Shown here piece after piece: positions 1-5,573 of a stretch of DNA of 6,107 nt; positions within the stretch are counted from its first letter, which is position 1; each line of letters starts with the position of its first letter. The notes beneath the pieces were generated by a model, which saw only the letters and a program-made list of their open reading frames with translations, did no database searches and had not been told where the DNA came from. The stretch spans positions 6,312-12,418 of the forward strand of contig MEUM01000050.1 in assembly GCA_001771735.1 (NCBI GenBank), in the 5' to 3' direction. The translations under genes were made by a program, and so were the position numbers. The stretch is from Caldifarciminota bacterium RBG_13_43_14 (lineage in GTDB: Bacteria; Hydrothermota; Tepidihabitantia; SM23-42).

Positions 1-84
1 CATAATCCACAGCAATACCCTCGGCAAGATGTTGCGTTGTTACAGCGGGGAGAAATGGGGTCAGCCCTCCACTTTCGACACTAA

Positions 85-112
85 TTGACAAGGCAGGCAA
101 AATCAATATACT
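85..112 (+). promoter_or_regulatory. Promoter of the RAYT relic, leaderless type
   Basis: TTGACA (85-90), a 16-nt spacer and TATACT (107-112), then five bases to the ATG at 118. Transcription would normally begin about 6-7 nt past the -10 box, at the start codon itself. No Shine-Dalgarno lies between. The start codon is fixed independently by the family's MARP beginning, so this site supports the leaderless reading of the similar promoters at 567, 2493 and 3382. Confidence 0.65.
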
Positions 113-117
113 CGCGT

Positions 118-270
118 ATGGCACGTCCGTATCGTTTGCAGGCAGAGAACTGCTTGTACCACATCATGAGCCGAGGTGATGACCGCAAGAGGACCTACAC
201 CGGCTTGACCGATTATCATAAGTTCATGTGTTCTTTATCGAATCCTGAAACAAGCAGATACTCCAATTGA
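118..270 (+). pseudogene. Truncated RAYT/Y1 (IS200-like) transposase N-terminus
   Basis: The product starts MARPYRLQAENCLYHIMSRG, closely matching the usual beginning of REP-associated tyrosine transposases (MARP-x-R ... YH-x-x-SRG-xx-RK), followed by DDRKR and DYHKF. Similarity ends at about residue 37 and the frame stops at codon 51. The HUH metal-binding pair (NHYHLL-like) and the catalytic tyrosine that should follow are absent, and the other frames before 443 do not restore them. These enzymes cut and rejoin single-stranded DNA at palindromic REP sequences. The ATG at 118 is chosen over the upstream TTG at 85 because family members begin with MARP and because the TTG lies inside the promoter -35 box. 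The fragment is almost certainly non-functional. Confidence 0.72.
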
Positions 271-566
271 GGATAAAAAATCAATTCTGGCAGCAGTATG
301 AAAACTATTGACAATTTCAATAGGATGGTTCCCGTATCCTCTTCCTCTATGCTTTTAAATTCTTACTTAATAATGAATTATATGATTGTTTTTACGAACG
401 TCAACAGGGTGTTGGAAATGTAGGATTGCAAGACCTGACCCCACAGGTTGAAAGTCAATGTCTCTCGGCTTGCGGTCAGCGCGCAAACCGAAATATTTTC
501 GCTGCGTCTAGTGTAAATTGCTTTTTTATCTCGCACTATACAGTGCTCAAATCATCATACTGGTTA

Positions 567-594
567 TTGACTTGAGTATGTACGAAATTATAAT
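567..594 (+). promoter_or_regulatory. Promoter of first membrane-protein gene
   Basis: TTGACT (567-572), 16-nt spacer, TATAAT (589-594), with the ATG at 601 six bases later. No ribosome-binding site separates the -10 box from the ATG, so the transcript probably starts at or next to the start codon. It would also be the likely promoter of the downstream serpin. Confidence 0.7.
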
Positions 595-600
595 AATGAT

Positions 601-1227
601 ATGGATAAATTTGTCTCGGTGCTCGGGATCGCCGGTATCATTCTTCTTATTATCGGCATTGCTATTATCATTTCGTCCCTGGTCCGGGTATTCAAAAAAC
701 GCATATCAATAAAGAACTTCATTACTTCTTTCTTGATCTTCCTTATTCTGTGTGGCTTCGGCCTTGCCTTCACGTCCATCGCTTTATTCCTGTACACTTT
801 TTCCAGGTTTGCCCATGAAGAAAGGATCGGCTACGTGTATGCCGAAGCGCGCGGCGATAATATCCTGGTCAATTTTGTCAACGAAAGAAATGACCAGAAT
901 CACGTTTTCAATCTGATTGGCGAGCAGTGGATGATCGAGGGCTATGTCTTGCGGTGGAACAAAAGCCTCAGATGGCTCGGGGCTGGATCATACCTGTGTA
1001 TCACCAGGTTCACCGGACGTGACCCCGCTCATTCGGACCGGTCAAGCGCTTACCAGATCGCGCCCGAGGGCGACTGGTGGCGATTTTTGCTGAAACACTG
1101 CGAGAAAATTCCCTTTGTCGATGCCGCGTACGGGATCGCTGCGTTCCAGTATCCGAATAAGGACATGTTTCATATTTATGTGAATGACACGGGATTCATC
1201 ATTAAGAAAAGCAAGTGGGAATTCTAG
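601..1227 (+). CDS. Two-helix membrane protein, 'cation/multidrug efflux'-like conserved hypothetical, copy 1
   Basis: This 208-aa protein has two hydrophobic segments, about residues 5-28 and 41-67, joined by a basic loop (VRVFKKR, 28-34), then a soluble domain of ~140 residues. The positive-inside rule puts the loop in the cytoplasm and the C-terminal domain outside. The soluble part carries GEQW (107-110), a Trp-rich LRW pair (118-126), RFTGR (136-140), VDAAYG (173-178) and NDTGF (195-199). From memory this order resembles conserved membrane proteins often labelled 'cation/multidrug efflux pump', but two helices and no transporter motif argue against a pump, so function is unknown. The start is set by the promoter six bases upstream and by an identical start in copy 2 (2526-3152). 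There is no Shine-Dalgarno. The serpin gene follows 45 bp later, probably on the same transcript. Confidence 0.85.
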   Translation: MDKFVSVLGIAGIILLIIGIAIIISSLVRVFKKRISIKNFITSFLIFLILCGFGLAFTSIALFLYTFSRFAHEERIGYVYAEARGDNILVNFVNERNDQNHVFNLIGEQWMIEGYVLRWNKSLRWLGAGSYLCITRFTGRDPAHSDRSSAYQIAPEGDWWRFLLKHCEKIPFVDAAYGIAAFQYPNKDMFHIYVNDTGFIIKKSKWEF

Positions 1228-1260
1228 TCAATGGATATTTGTGTTTTATTGCTAAAATAG

Positions 1261-1268
1261 AAAGGAGG
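1261..1268 (+). promoter_or_regulatory. Consensus Shine-Dalgarno of the serpin gene
   Basis: AAAGGAGG lies 4 nt before the ATG at 1273 and 7 nt before the second ATG at 1276. The spacing favours the second Met. It contrasts with the absence of any such site before the two flanking membrane-protein genes and fits internal translation on a polycistronic mRNA. Confidence 0.8.
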
Positions 1269-1272
1269 CATC

Positions 1273-2496
1273 ATGATGCTTAATTTTTTCGGCTGGTCTG
1301 CCCTGTTCAGCGCTTTCTTATTTGGTATGGGCGGCGGAGCAAAAACACCGTTATTGGATGATGCAGAAATGGAGACCGCGGTTAAAGCCAATAATCAGTT
1401 TGGTTTTGAACTCTATAGAAAGTTGTGCGAGCAGGAAGCGGATAATGTATTTATCTCGCCGTTCAGCATTTCAATGGCAATGGCTATGCTTTTTGAGGGA
1501 GCGCGGGACTGGACCGCGGGCGAGATGTTTGATGTGTTCCGTTTCCCTGATGATGTCGGCATCAGACAAGGAGCCTTTCGGTCGTTGTACCAGCGGATCA
1601 ACAAGAAAGATGCAAAATATCAGCTGAATACGGCAAATGCCTTATGGATTCAAAAAGATTTTTCTGTTTTGCCGGAATATCTCAAGACGATAAAAGATTA
1701 TTACTTTGGTTATGCCGCGAATGTCGATTTTGCGCGCGCGGCCGAACAGGCCCGTCTGCGTATCAATAGCTGGGTGGAGGAAAAAACCAACAATAAGATA
1801 AGGGATCTATTCCCGCCTGGATCGCTGAATTCTGATTCAAGGCTTGTCATTACCAACGCTATCTATTTCAAAGGAAACTGGATAAAACAATTTGACAAGG
1901 CATTGACCGAGGAAGATGAATTCAGGGTGAACGCGGAACAGACAATAAGAGTGCCGATGATGCGGCGGACGGATGCTGATGCAGTGTTCAACTATGCAAA
2001 AGCCGAAGGGCTGGAACTGCTTGAAATGCCCTATGAAGGCGATGATCTGTCAATGATTATCCTCCTGCCGGAAATGGATGATCTCAAGTCGGTTGAGAAT
2101 TCCCTGACTCCGGAAAAGCTCAGTGAATGGAAGAGTTTGCTTGAAATGCGGCGCGTGGATGTCTATATCCCGAAGTTCACTTTCAAGACAATGTATTTGC
2201 TCAATGAACAGCTCATGGCAATGGGCATGCCCAATGCTTTTGCCCCGCACGCTGACTTCTCGGGAATAGACGGTTCGAAAGACCTTTTTATCCAGACCGT
2301 GGTCCATCAGGCTTATGTTGATGTAAATGAAGAGGGAACCGAGGCGGCGGCGGCAACCGGCATCGCGGTCGGAATTACTTCGGTCGCGCCCGCGATCCCG
2401 GAATTCCGCGCTGATCATCCTTTCATATTCTTGATACAGGAAAGGCAGAGCGGCAATATTCTTTTTCTCGGCCGGGTGGTTAAACCAATAGATTGA
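1273..2496 (+). CDS. Serpin (serine protease inhibitor, family I4), secreted or membrane-tethered
   Basis: Serpins trap proteases by inserting the cleaved reactive loop into a central sheet. The whole fold is visible: NVFISPFSISMAMAML (58-73, helix B), NALWIQKD (122-129), NAIYFKGNW (195-203), the LPE turn (265-267), DVYIPKF (296-302), and the C-terminal FRADHPFIFLI (378-388) and LFLGRVVKP (397-405). The hinge EEGTEAAAAT (353-362) has Gly at P15, Thr at P14, four alanines at P12-P9 and Thr at P8, the pattern of inhibitory serpins. Counting from it puts P1-P1' at Thr369-Ser370, with no basic residue nearby. Residues 4-22 are hydrophobic and suit export, but there is no n-region charge and no lipobox Cys, so cleavage is uncertain. 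Met2 (1276) is as likely a start as Met1. At 407 aa it is normal length. The preceding membrane-protein gene ends 45 bp upstream, and a promoter for the next gene overlaps this stop codon. I see no terminator. Confidence 0.95.
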   Translation: MMLNFFGWSALFSAFLFGMGGGAKTPLLDDAEMETAVKANNQFGFELYRKLCEQEADNVFISPFSISMAMAMLFEGARDWTAGEMFDVFRFPDDVGIRQGAFRSLYQRINKKDAKYQLNTANALWIQKDFSVLPEYLKTIKDYYFGYAANVDFARAAEQARLRINSWVEEKTNNKIRDLFPPGSLNSDSRLVITNAIYFKGNWIKQFDKALTEEDEFRVNAEQTIRVPMMRRTDADAVFNYAKAEGLELLEMPYEGDDLSMIILLPEMDDLKSVENSLTPEKLSEWKSLLEMRRVDVYIPKFTFKTMYLLNEQLMAMGMPNAFAPHADFSGIDGSKDLFIQTVVHQAYVDVNEEGTEAAAATGIAVGITSVAPAIPEFRADHPFIFLIQERQSGNILFLGRVVKPID

Positions 2497-2520
2497 CTTG
2501 TCGGCCTGCGATCTTATAAT
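2493..2520 (+). promoter_or_regulatory. Promoter of second membrane-protein gene, overlapping the serpin stop
   Basis: TTGACT (2493-2498) contains the serpin TGA stop (2494-2496). After a 16-nt spacer comes TATAAT (2515-2520), and the ATG at 2526 follows five bases later. The layout repeats that of 567-594, including the TTGACTTG start, although spacer bases differ. It suggests leaderless transcription, independent of the serpin mRNA. Confidence 0.7.
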
Positions 2521-2525
2521 TAAAT

Positions 2526-3152
2526 ATGGATAAATTTATATCCGTGCTCGGTATCGCCGGCATCGTTCTCCTCGTGATCGGAATTGCTGTTGTCATTTCA
2601 TCACTGGTCCGTGTATTCAAAAAGCGCATATCAGCGAAGAGCTTTATCGCCTCATTTTTGATCTTCCTTATTTTGTGCGGTTTCGGTCTTGCCTTCACGT
2701 CCATTGCTTTGTTTCTGTATACTTTTTCCAGATTCTCGCATGAAGAAATGATCGGGTACGTGTATGCCGAGGCGCATGATAATACTATACTCATGAACTT
2801 CGTCAATGAAAAAAAAGACCAGAATCACGTATTCAACCTCAACGGTGATCAATGGATGATCGAGGGCTATATTTTAAGATGGAACAGATCTCTCAGATGG
2901 CTTGGCGCCGGATCGTATTTGTGCATCACCAGGTTTACCGGCTGCGACACCGCGCATTCGGACCGGTCAAGCGTTTACCAGATTGCGCCGGAAAGCGGCC
3001 TCTGGCGTTTCCTGCTGAAGAACTGCGAGAAAATCCCTTTTGTTGATGCCGCCTACGGCGTCACTGCGTTCCAGTGTCCGGATAAGGACATGTTCCATAT
3101 TTATGTGAATGACACCGGATTTATCATCAAAAAAAGTAAATGGGAATTTTAA
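2526..3152 (+). CDS. Two-helix membrane protein, paralogous copy 2
   Basis: This protein has the same length (208 aa) and layout as the one at 601-1227, with 32 substitutions by my hand count. Residues 43-70 (second helix and its end) and the last ~20 residues are unchanged. First-helix changes are mostly Ile/Val swaps, and many codons differ only at the third base, so both copies look maintained by selection rather than freshly duplicated or decaying. The largest changes are at 84-87 (RGDN to HDNT), 156-159 (GDWW to SGLW) and two new cysteines, R140C in the TGR motif and Y184C. Conserved C133 and C167 are present in both. The role is unknown. The promoter five bases upstream fixes the start, and no Shine-Dalgarno is present. 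A possible terminator follows at about 3184-3218. Confidence 0.85.
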   Translation: MDKFISVLGIAGIVLLVIGIAVVISSLVRVFKKRISAKSFIASFLIFLILCGFGLAFTSIALFLYTFSRFSHEEMIGYVYAEAHDNTILMNFVNEKKDQNHVFNLNGDQWMIEGYILRWNRSLRWLGAGSYLCITRFTGCDTAHSDRSSVYQIAPESGLWRFLLKNCEKIPFVDAAYGVTAFQCPDKDMFHIYVNDTGFIIKKSKWEF

Positions 3153-3183
3153 TCGGCCAAATCCCCAGTACGAAATTTCAAAA

Positions 3184-3218
3184 GTGAAAAAGTGGGCACC
3201 TGCCCCCAGGCTATTTTC
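3184..3218. terminator. Possible bidirectional terminator between convergent genes
   Basis: A short hairpin, GGGC-ACCT-GCCC (3194-3205), has an A-rich flank on the left (GTGAAAAAG, 3185-3192) and a T-rich flank on the right (TATTTTCTTTTAG, 3212-3224). On the minus strand the hairpin is followed by ACTTTTT, good for ending the 45-aa gene at 3211; on the plus strand it would end the gene stopping at 3152. The stem is only 4-5 bp, so this is modest. The minus-strand reading TGGGGGCAGGT also resembles the RAYT element end TGGGGTCAGGT, so it may be a repeat remnant instead. Confidence 0.4.
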
Positions 3219-3348
3219 TTTTAGTTAGTTTTCTTTCTACAAAACCGAGTATTCTCAACACGATGAGCACCGAAAGTGTAGCCAGTGTCGTCAAGAAGTA
3301 GTAACCCGCACCGACTGCCAGCCTGATAATATACGTTTTCACGTCCAT
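3211..3348 (-). CDS. Small single-helix membrane protein, 45 aa, unknown function
   Basis: The protein begins MDVKTYIIRLAVGAGYYFL, has one hydrophobic stretch (about residues 7-35) and ends in a strongly basic tail (VERKLTKRK, 37-45), so the C-terminus should face the cytoplasm. I do not recognise a family. Support comes from context: TTGACA-17-TATCAT ends exactly five bases before the ATG, the same spacing as the promoters at 85, 567 and 2493, and a hairpin followed by a T-run on this strand lies just past the stop. There is no Shine-Dalgarno, so translation would be leaderless. The gene is convergent with the membrane-protein gene ending at 3152. Its shortness means chance cannot be excluded, but helix, charge pattern, promoter and terminator together make a real gene likely. 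Confidence 0.6.
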   Translation of the reverse strand: MDVKTYIIRLAVGAGYYFLTTLATLSVLIVLRILGFVERKLTKRK

Positions 3349-3353
3349 GGATG

Positions 3354-3382
3354 ATGATACTGCTATGTACAGGCATTGTCAA
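3354..3382 (-). promoter_or_regulatory. Minus-strand promoter of the 45-aa protein gene
   Basis: Read on the minus strand: TTGACA (3382-3377), 17-nt spacer, TATCAT (3359-3354), five bases, then ATG at 3348. The -35 box is a full consensus match and the -10 box differs from TATAAT at one position. Expected transcription start is at the ATG. Confidence 0.6.
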
Positions 3383-3518
3383 TAATATAGAATGTTACAG
3401 GGTAATCTTTATCTCGTTACTCGCTGTGATCGAATCCTTTATGCTTTATTTGCCAAATACAACAAAAAAATGGGAGGATCGCCGCTATGCAATCTTCTAA
3501 AAGAATTTACACAGAGAG

Positions 3519-3638
3519 CTCTGAAAAAGTATTTTCGCTTGTCATTGCGAGCCCGAAGGGCGCGGCAATCTTATTATATTACGAACAATTCTGAGATTGC
3601 TTCGGTCGTTTCACTCCCTCGCAATGACTTTTTCAGAG
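3519..3638. repeat. MITE-like palindromic intergenic repeat
   Basis: Nested inverted repeats make a long hairpin: CTCTGAAAAAGT (3519-3530) with ACTTTTTCAGAG (3627-3638), GTCATTGCGAG (3541-3551) with CTCGCAATGAC (3618-3628), and GCAATCT (3565-3571) with AGATTGC (3594-3600). The right arm runs straight from the outer to the inner repeat, while the left arm carries 12 extra bases (3531-3542), so the ancestor was probably a cleaner palindrome. Sequences of this 'GTCATTGCGAG ... CTCGCAATGAC' type are familiar dispersed repeats in bacterial intergenic DNA. One arm recurs inverted at 5791-5821. An 88-codon open frame (3392-3658) across it is not a credible gene. The rest of 3383-3680 shows nothing else. 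Confidence 0.75.
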
Positions 3639-3680
3639 ACCTCACACACAATTATTGACAGTGCCCATTGTTTCAGTTTC

Positions 3681-3708
3681 TTGACACATCCTGATTTTAT
3701 ACTATACT
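3681..3708 (+). promoter_or_regulatory. Promoter of the aldehyde dehydrogenase gene
   Basis: TTGACA (3681-3686), 16-nt spacer, TATACT (3703-3708). Both hexamers and the spacer length equal those of the RAYT relic promoter at 85-112. The start would be near 3715, giving a leader of about 74 nt before the ATG at 3789, so unlike its neighbours this gene has a normal 5' untranslated region. I see no riboswitch or clear hairpin in the leader. Confidence 0.65.
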
Positions 3709-3788
3709 TTAATAATATAGAATTGTAGAATGGTAAATTGATCTAAAAAATTGGAGAAAAAGCTGAATATTTATAAGAAAAAGGAATC

Positions 3789-5222
3789 ATGACAGAGAGC
3801 TATCACACACCAGGACTCGATATTGAAAAAATAGTTACCTATGCGGTCACAGCCGCAGAAGCGTTCTTGCACAAAAATCAGGAAGAAACCGATCGAATTA
3901 CCAAGGCAGTGTTTGAAGCCGGGTTCAATAATCGTCATTATCTTGCCAAACTTGCCTACCAAGAAACCAAGTTAGGTAAATGGGAAGACAAGATCATCAA
4001 AAACGTTATCGCCACTCGTTTTGTATATGACGATATCAAAGATGAAAGGACAGTTGGTGTCGTAGCAGTAGACGAGAAGCATGGTATTGTTGAGGTTGCG
4101 CGACCAGTTGGACCGATCTTTGCAGTCACACCGATCACCAACCCAACCTCAACCGTTCTCTTTAAAATCCTCATTGCCATGAAGTCCAGAAATCCCATTA
4201 TTATCCGGCCGCATGGCTCAGCAAAAAAGTGTTCGGTTGAGGCCTGCCGCATTCTCTACGAAGCAGCACTTAATGCCGGTGCTCCTGAGAACTGCATACA
4301 GTGGATTAAGACATCAACAAAGGAAGAAGTCATGAGATTGATGGAGCATAAGGATATTTCTCTTATTCTCGCCACTGGTTCGGTAGACCTCGTAAGGGCT
4401 GCTTACCGATCTGGCAATCCGGCGATTGGTATAGGTCCGGGGAACGTACCGGTATATATCGGCAGATCTGCGGATGTACCTTTTGCGGTTGACCAAATTC
4501 TTCTCTCTAAAACATTTGATAATGGAACAATCTGTGCCAGCGAGCAAGCCATTGTTGCCAACAAAGACAATGCCGATGAGGTAATCCGTGAATTTAAAAA
4601 GCAGAAAGCCTATTTTTTATCCAAGGAGGAAATCAAACTGCTCGAGCCGGTTGCGTTCGACGTGCCTAAACGGGTCATGAAAGTCGAGGTTATTGGTCAA
4701 CCAGCAACAAAAATTGCAGAGATGGCGGGCATAAAAATCCCGGCTGACACAACCATTCTCATCGCGCCCCTTGAAGAGATCGGTATTCAATCTCCTCTAT
4801 CATTAGAGATTCTAGCGCCGATCCTGGCTTTTTATGTGGCGGATGATTTTGAGAGTGCTATCGAGTTGTGTCGTCGCATTAATCAGCATGGTGGATTGGG
4901 GCATACAGCCAGCATTTTTTCAAGACGCGAGGATATGATCGCATATTTCACGTCGGTTATGAACGCCGGCCGAATACTCGTTAATACCCCGGCTTCATAC
5001 GGTGCATTAGGAGGTACTTACAATAAGCTCAAACCGTCGTTGATGCTTGCCTGTGGCACTGGCGGTAAGAACATCACAACCGACAATATTTCTGTTCGGC
5101 ATCTGTTGAATATCCACCGCATTGCCCGACGTAAAGTATGTCCGTATATTGAGAATAACTTTATTCAAAACTATCTTAACGAGCACCTTGATGCTGCAAA
5201 AATCAATGAAATGCTACGCTAA
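3789..5222 (+). CDS. CoA-acylating aldehyde dehydrogenase, standalone AdhE N-domain type
   Basis: The family interconverts an aldehyde plus CoA and NAD(P)+ with acyl-CoA and NAD(P)H in the cytoplasm. The 477-aa protein aligns by eye with the first domain of AdhE: EVARPVGPIFAVTPITNP (102-119), STVLFKILIAMKSRN (121-135), LILATGS (192-198), the nucleotide-site Gly-rich GIGPGN (214-219), and KTFDNGTICASEQ (241-253) with catalytic Cys249 where E. coli AdhE has Cys246. Near the end LVNTPASYGALGG (397-409) is conserved, but ACGTGGKN (421-428) departs from the usual GCGSWGGN. There is no iron alcohol dehydrogenase domain: the protein ends ~30 residues after the last conserved block. No microcompartment-targeting helix or EutE/PduP neighbours are visible. 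AAGGA (3781-3785) is a Shine-Dalgarno with short spacing. The substrate may be acetaldehyde or another short aldehyde such as succinate semialdehyde. Confidence 0.9.
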   Translation: MTESYHTPGLDIEKIVTYAVTAAEAFLHKNQEETDRITKAVFEAGFNNRHYLAKLAYQETKLGKWEDKIIKNVIATRFVYDDIKDERTVGVVAVDEKHGIVEVARPVGPIFAVTPITNPTSTVLFKILIAMKSRNPIIIRPHGSAKKCSVEACRILYEAALNAGAPENCIQWIKTSTKEEVMRLMEHKDISLILATGSVDLVRAAYRSGNPAIGIGPGNVPVYIGRSADVPFAVDQILLSKTFDNGTICASEQAIVANKDNADEVIREFKKQKAYFLSKEEIKLLEPVAFDVPKRVMKVEVIGQPATKIAEMAGIKIPADTTILIAPLEEIGIQSPLSLEILAPILAFYVADDFESAIELCRRINQHGGLGHTASIFSRREDMIAYFTSVMNAGRILVNTPASYGALGGTYNKLKPSLMLACGTGGKNITTDNISVRHLLNIHRIARRKVCPYIENNFIQNYLNEHLDAAKINEMLR

Positions 5223-5332
5223 TGTAATAAATCGTTTTCCAGTTTATTCAATAGCAACTGGCGCATCTGCTCTGACCACGGAACATAGATTTTTTCAAAT
5301 GGCTTACCAGCCATCAGTTTATGCATCCGGTA

Positions 5333-5512
5333 TTATGGTTTTCCTTCCAGAGTCGGCCACGCCTTGCTTCCTATGCTTTCACAGATTTCCCGAGCCATCG
5401 GCAATGATTCTTTTGCCTTGTGTTCTTTGCCCATGCGCTCTGCTCTTTGCCATAGTAATAATAAGCCTTTAAGATCTCAAAAGGCAGCTCCAGTTCCAGG
5501 GCCAACTTGTTC
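5333..5512 (-). pseudogene. Frameshifted C-terminal fragment of a TPR-repeat protein
   Basis: On the minus strand one frame reads LELELPFEILKAYYYYG and another continues with MGKEHKAKESLPMAREICES and IGSKAWPTLEGKP before TAA at 5335-5333. Joined, they resemble the last tetratricopeptide repeat of large TPR/AAA ATPase or cyclase-like signalling proteins (consensus-like AYYYYG ... A+E.L..AREI.E.IG). The switch lies near 5440-5450, so at least one indel separates them. There is no start codon context, and upstream sequence is lost at about 5512, shortly before the RAYT-like end at 5574. This is a remnant of a larger gene, not a working protein. The family call is moderate; the frame break is seen directly. 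Confidence 0.5.
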
Positions 5513-5573
5513 CCATTTCCACCCTGTGCGGAATTGGAAATTTTTCAAAATATTTACCCTGGAATGGGAAAAA

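Larger units (their letters stand above)
56..443 (+). mobile_element. Decayed RAYT (REP-associated Y1 transposase) element
   Basis: TGGGGTCAG at 56-64 is matched by its exact reverse complement CTGACCCCA at 435-443, and a RAYT-type transposase N-terminus lies just inside the left end. The right end reads CAAGACCTGACCCCA, a type of sequence I recall bordering such single-copy transposase genes. The ~390 bp between the ends is far too short for a complete transposase (usually 150-240 codons), so this is an internally deleted relic unlikely to move by itself. Bases 271-600 otherwise hold no convincing gene: the tail of this relic, an imperfect hairpin (466-474 with 482-490, one mismatch) and the promoter of the next gene. 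Family assignment is by recognition; the ends are seen directly. Confidence 0.6.
567..3152 (+). repeat. Direct duplication (promoter plus 627-bp gene) bracketing the serpin
   Basis: The segments 567-1227 and 2493-3152 are direct repeats: each has TTGACT, 16 nt, TATAAT, then a 627-bp gene. The serpin sits between them and has no second copy here. The DNA differs at many third codon positions, so this is an old, retained duplication rather than a recent recombination product. Confidence 0.8.

Noticed and set aside
1..84. Open frames entering from the left edge in two frames, one stopping at 82-84 and one at about 86-88.
   Set aside because: No recognisable protein tail, two frames are equally open over a short stretch, and the last third lies inside the RAYT end. 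Not reported as a partial gene.
298..423. 41-codon frame beginning MKTIDNF.
   Set aside because: No Shine-Dalgarno, no promoter at leaderless spacing, lies in relic DNA and resembles nothing.
324..575. About 83 codons without a stop in frame 3, reading through the RAYT right end (GLQDLTP).
   Set aside because: No start codon context, crosses the element boundary and has unremarkable composition; chance open frame.
2050..2418. 122-codon minus-strand frame inside the serpin.
   Set aside because: Exactly antisense to a well-conserved serpin coding region; basic, low-plausibility protein. Shadow frame.
3488..3595. 35-codon frame with GGGAGG about 10 nt upstream.
   Set aside because: More than half is repeat-derived and it ends inside the palindrome; no promoter of the local type.
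3392..3658. 88-codon plus-strand frame.
   Set aside because: Its second half is a translation of the palindromic repeat (LSLRARRARQ type), typical of false genes over such repeats.
5239..5261. Inverted repeat CCAGTT/AACTGG after the aldehyde dehydrogenase as a terminator.
   Set aside because: Six-base stem, 11-base loop and no T-run on either side; too weak to call.
5219..5326. 35-codon minus-strand frame (MHKLMAGKPFEKIYVPW...) convergent with and touching the aldehyde dehydrogenase stop.
   Set aside because: No Shine-Dalgarno or correctly spaced promoter, no family resemblance; it lies in the same frame just after the TPR fragment stop and is probably part of that debris.
5122..5472. 116-codon plus-strand frame overlapping the end of the aldehyde dehydrogenase.
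   Set aside because: Out of frame with the enzyme over its conserved C-terminus and antisense to the TPR remnant; Cys/Phe-rich shadow translation.
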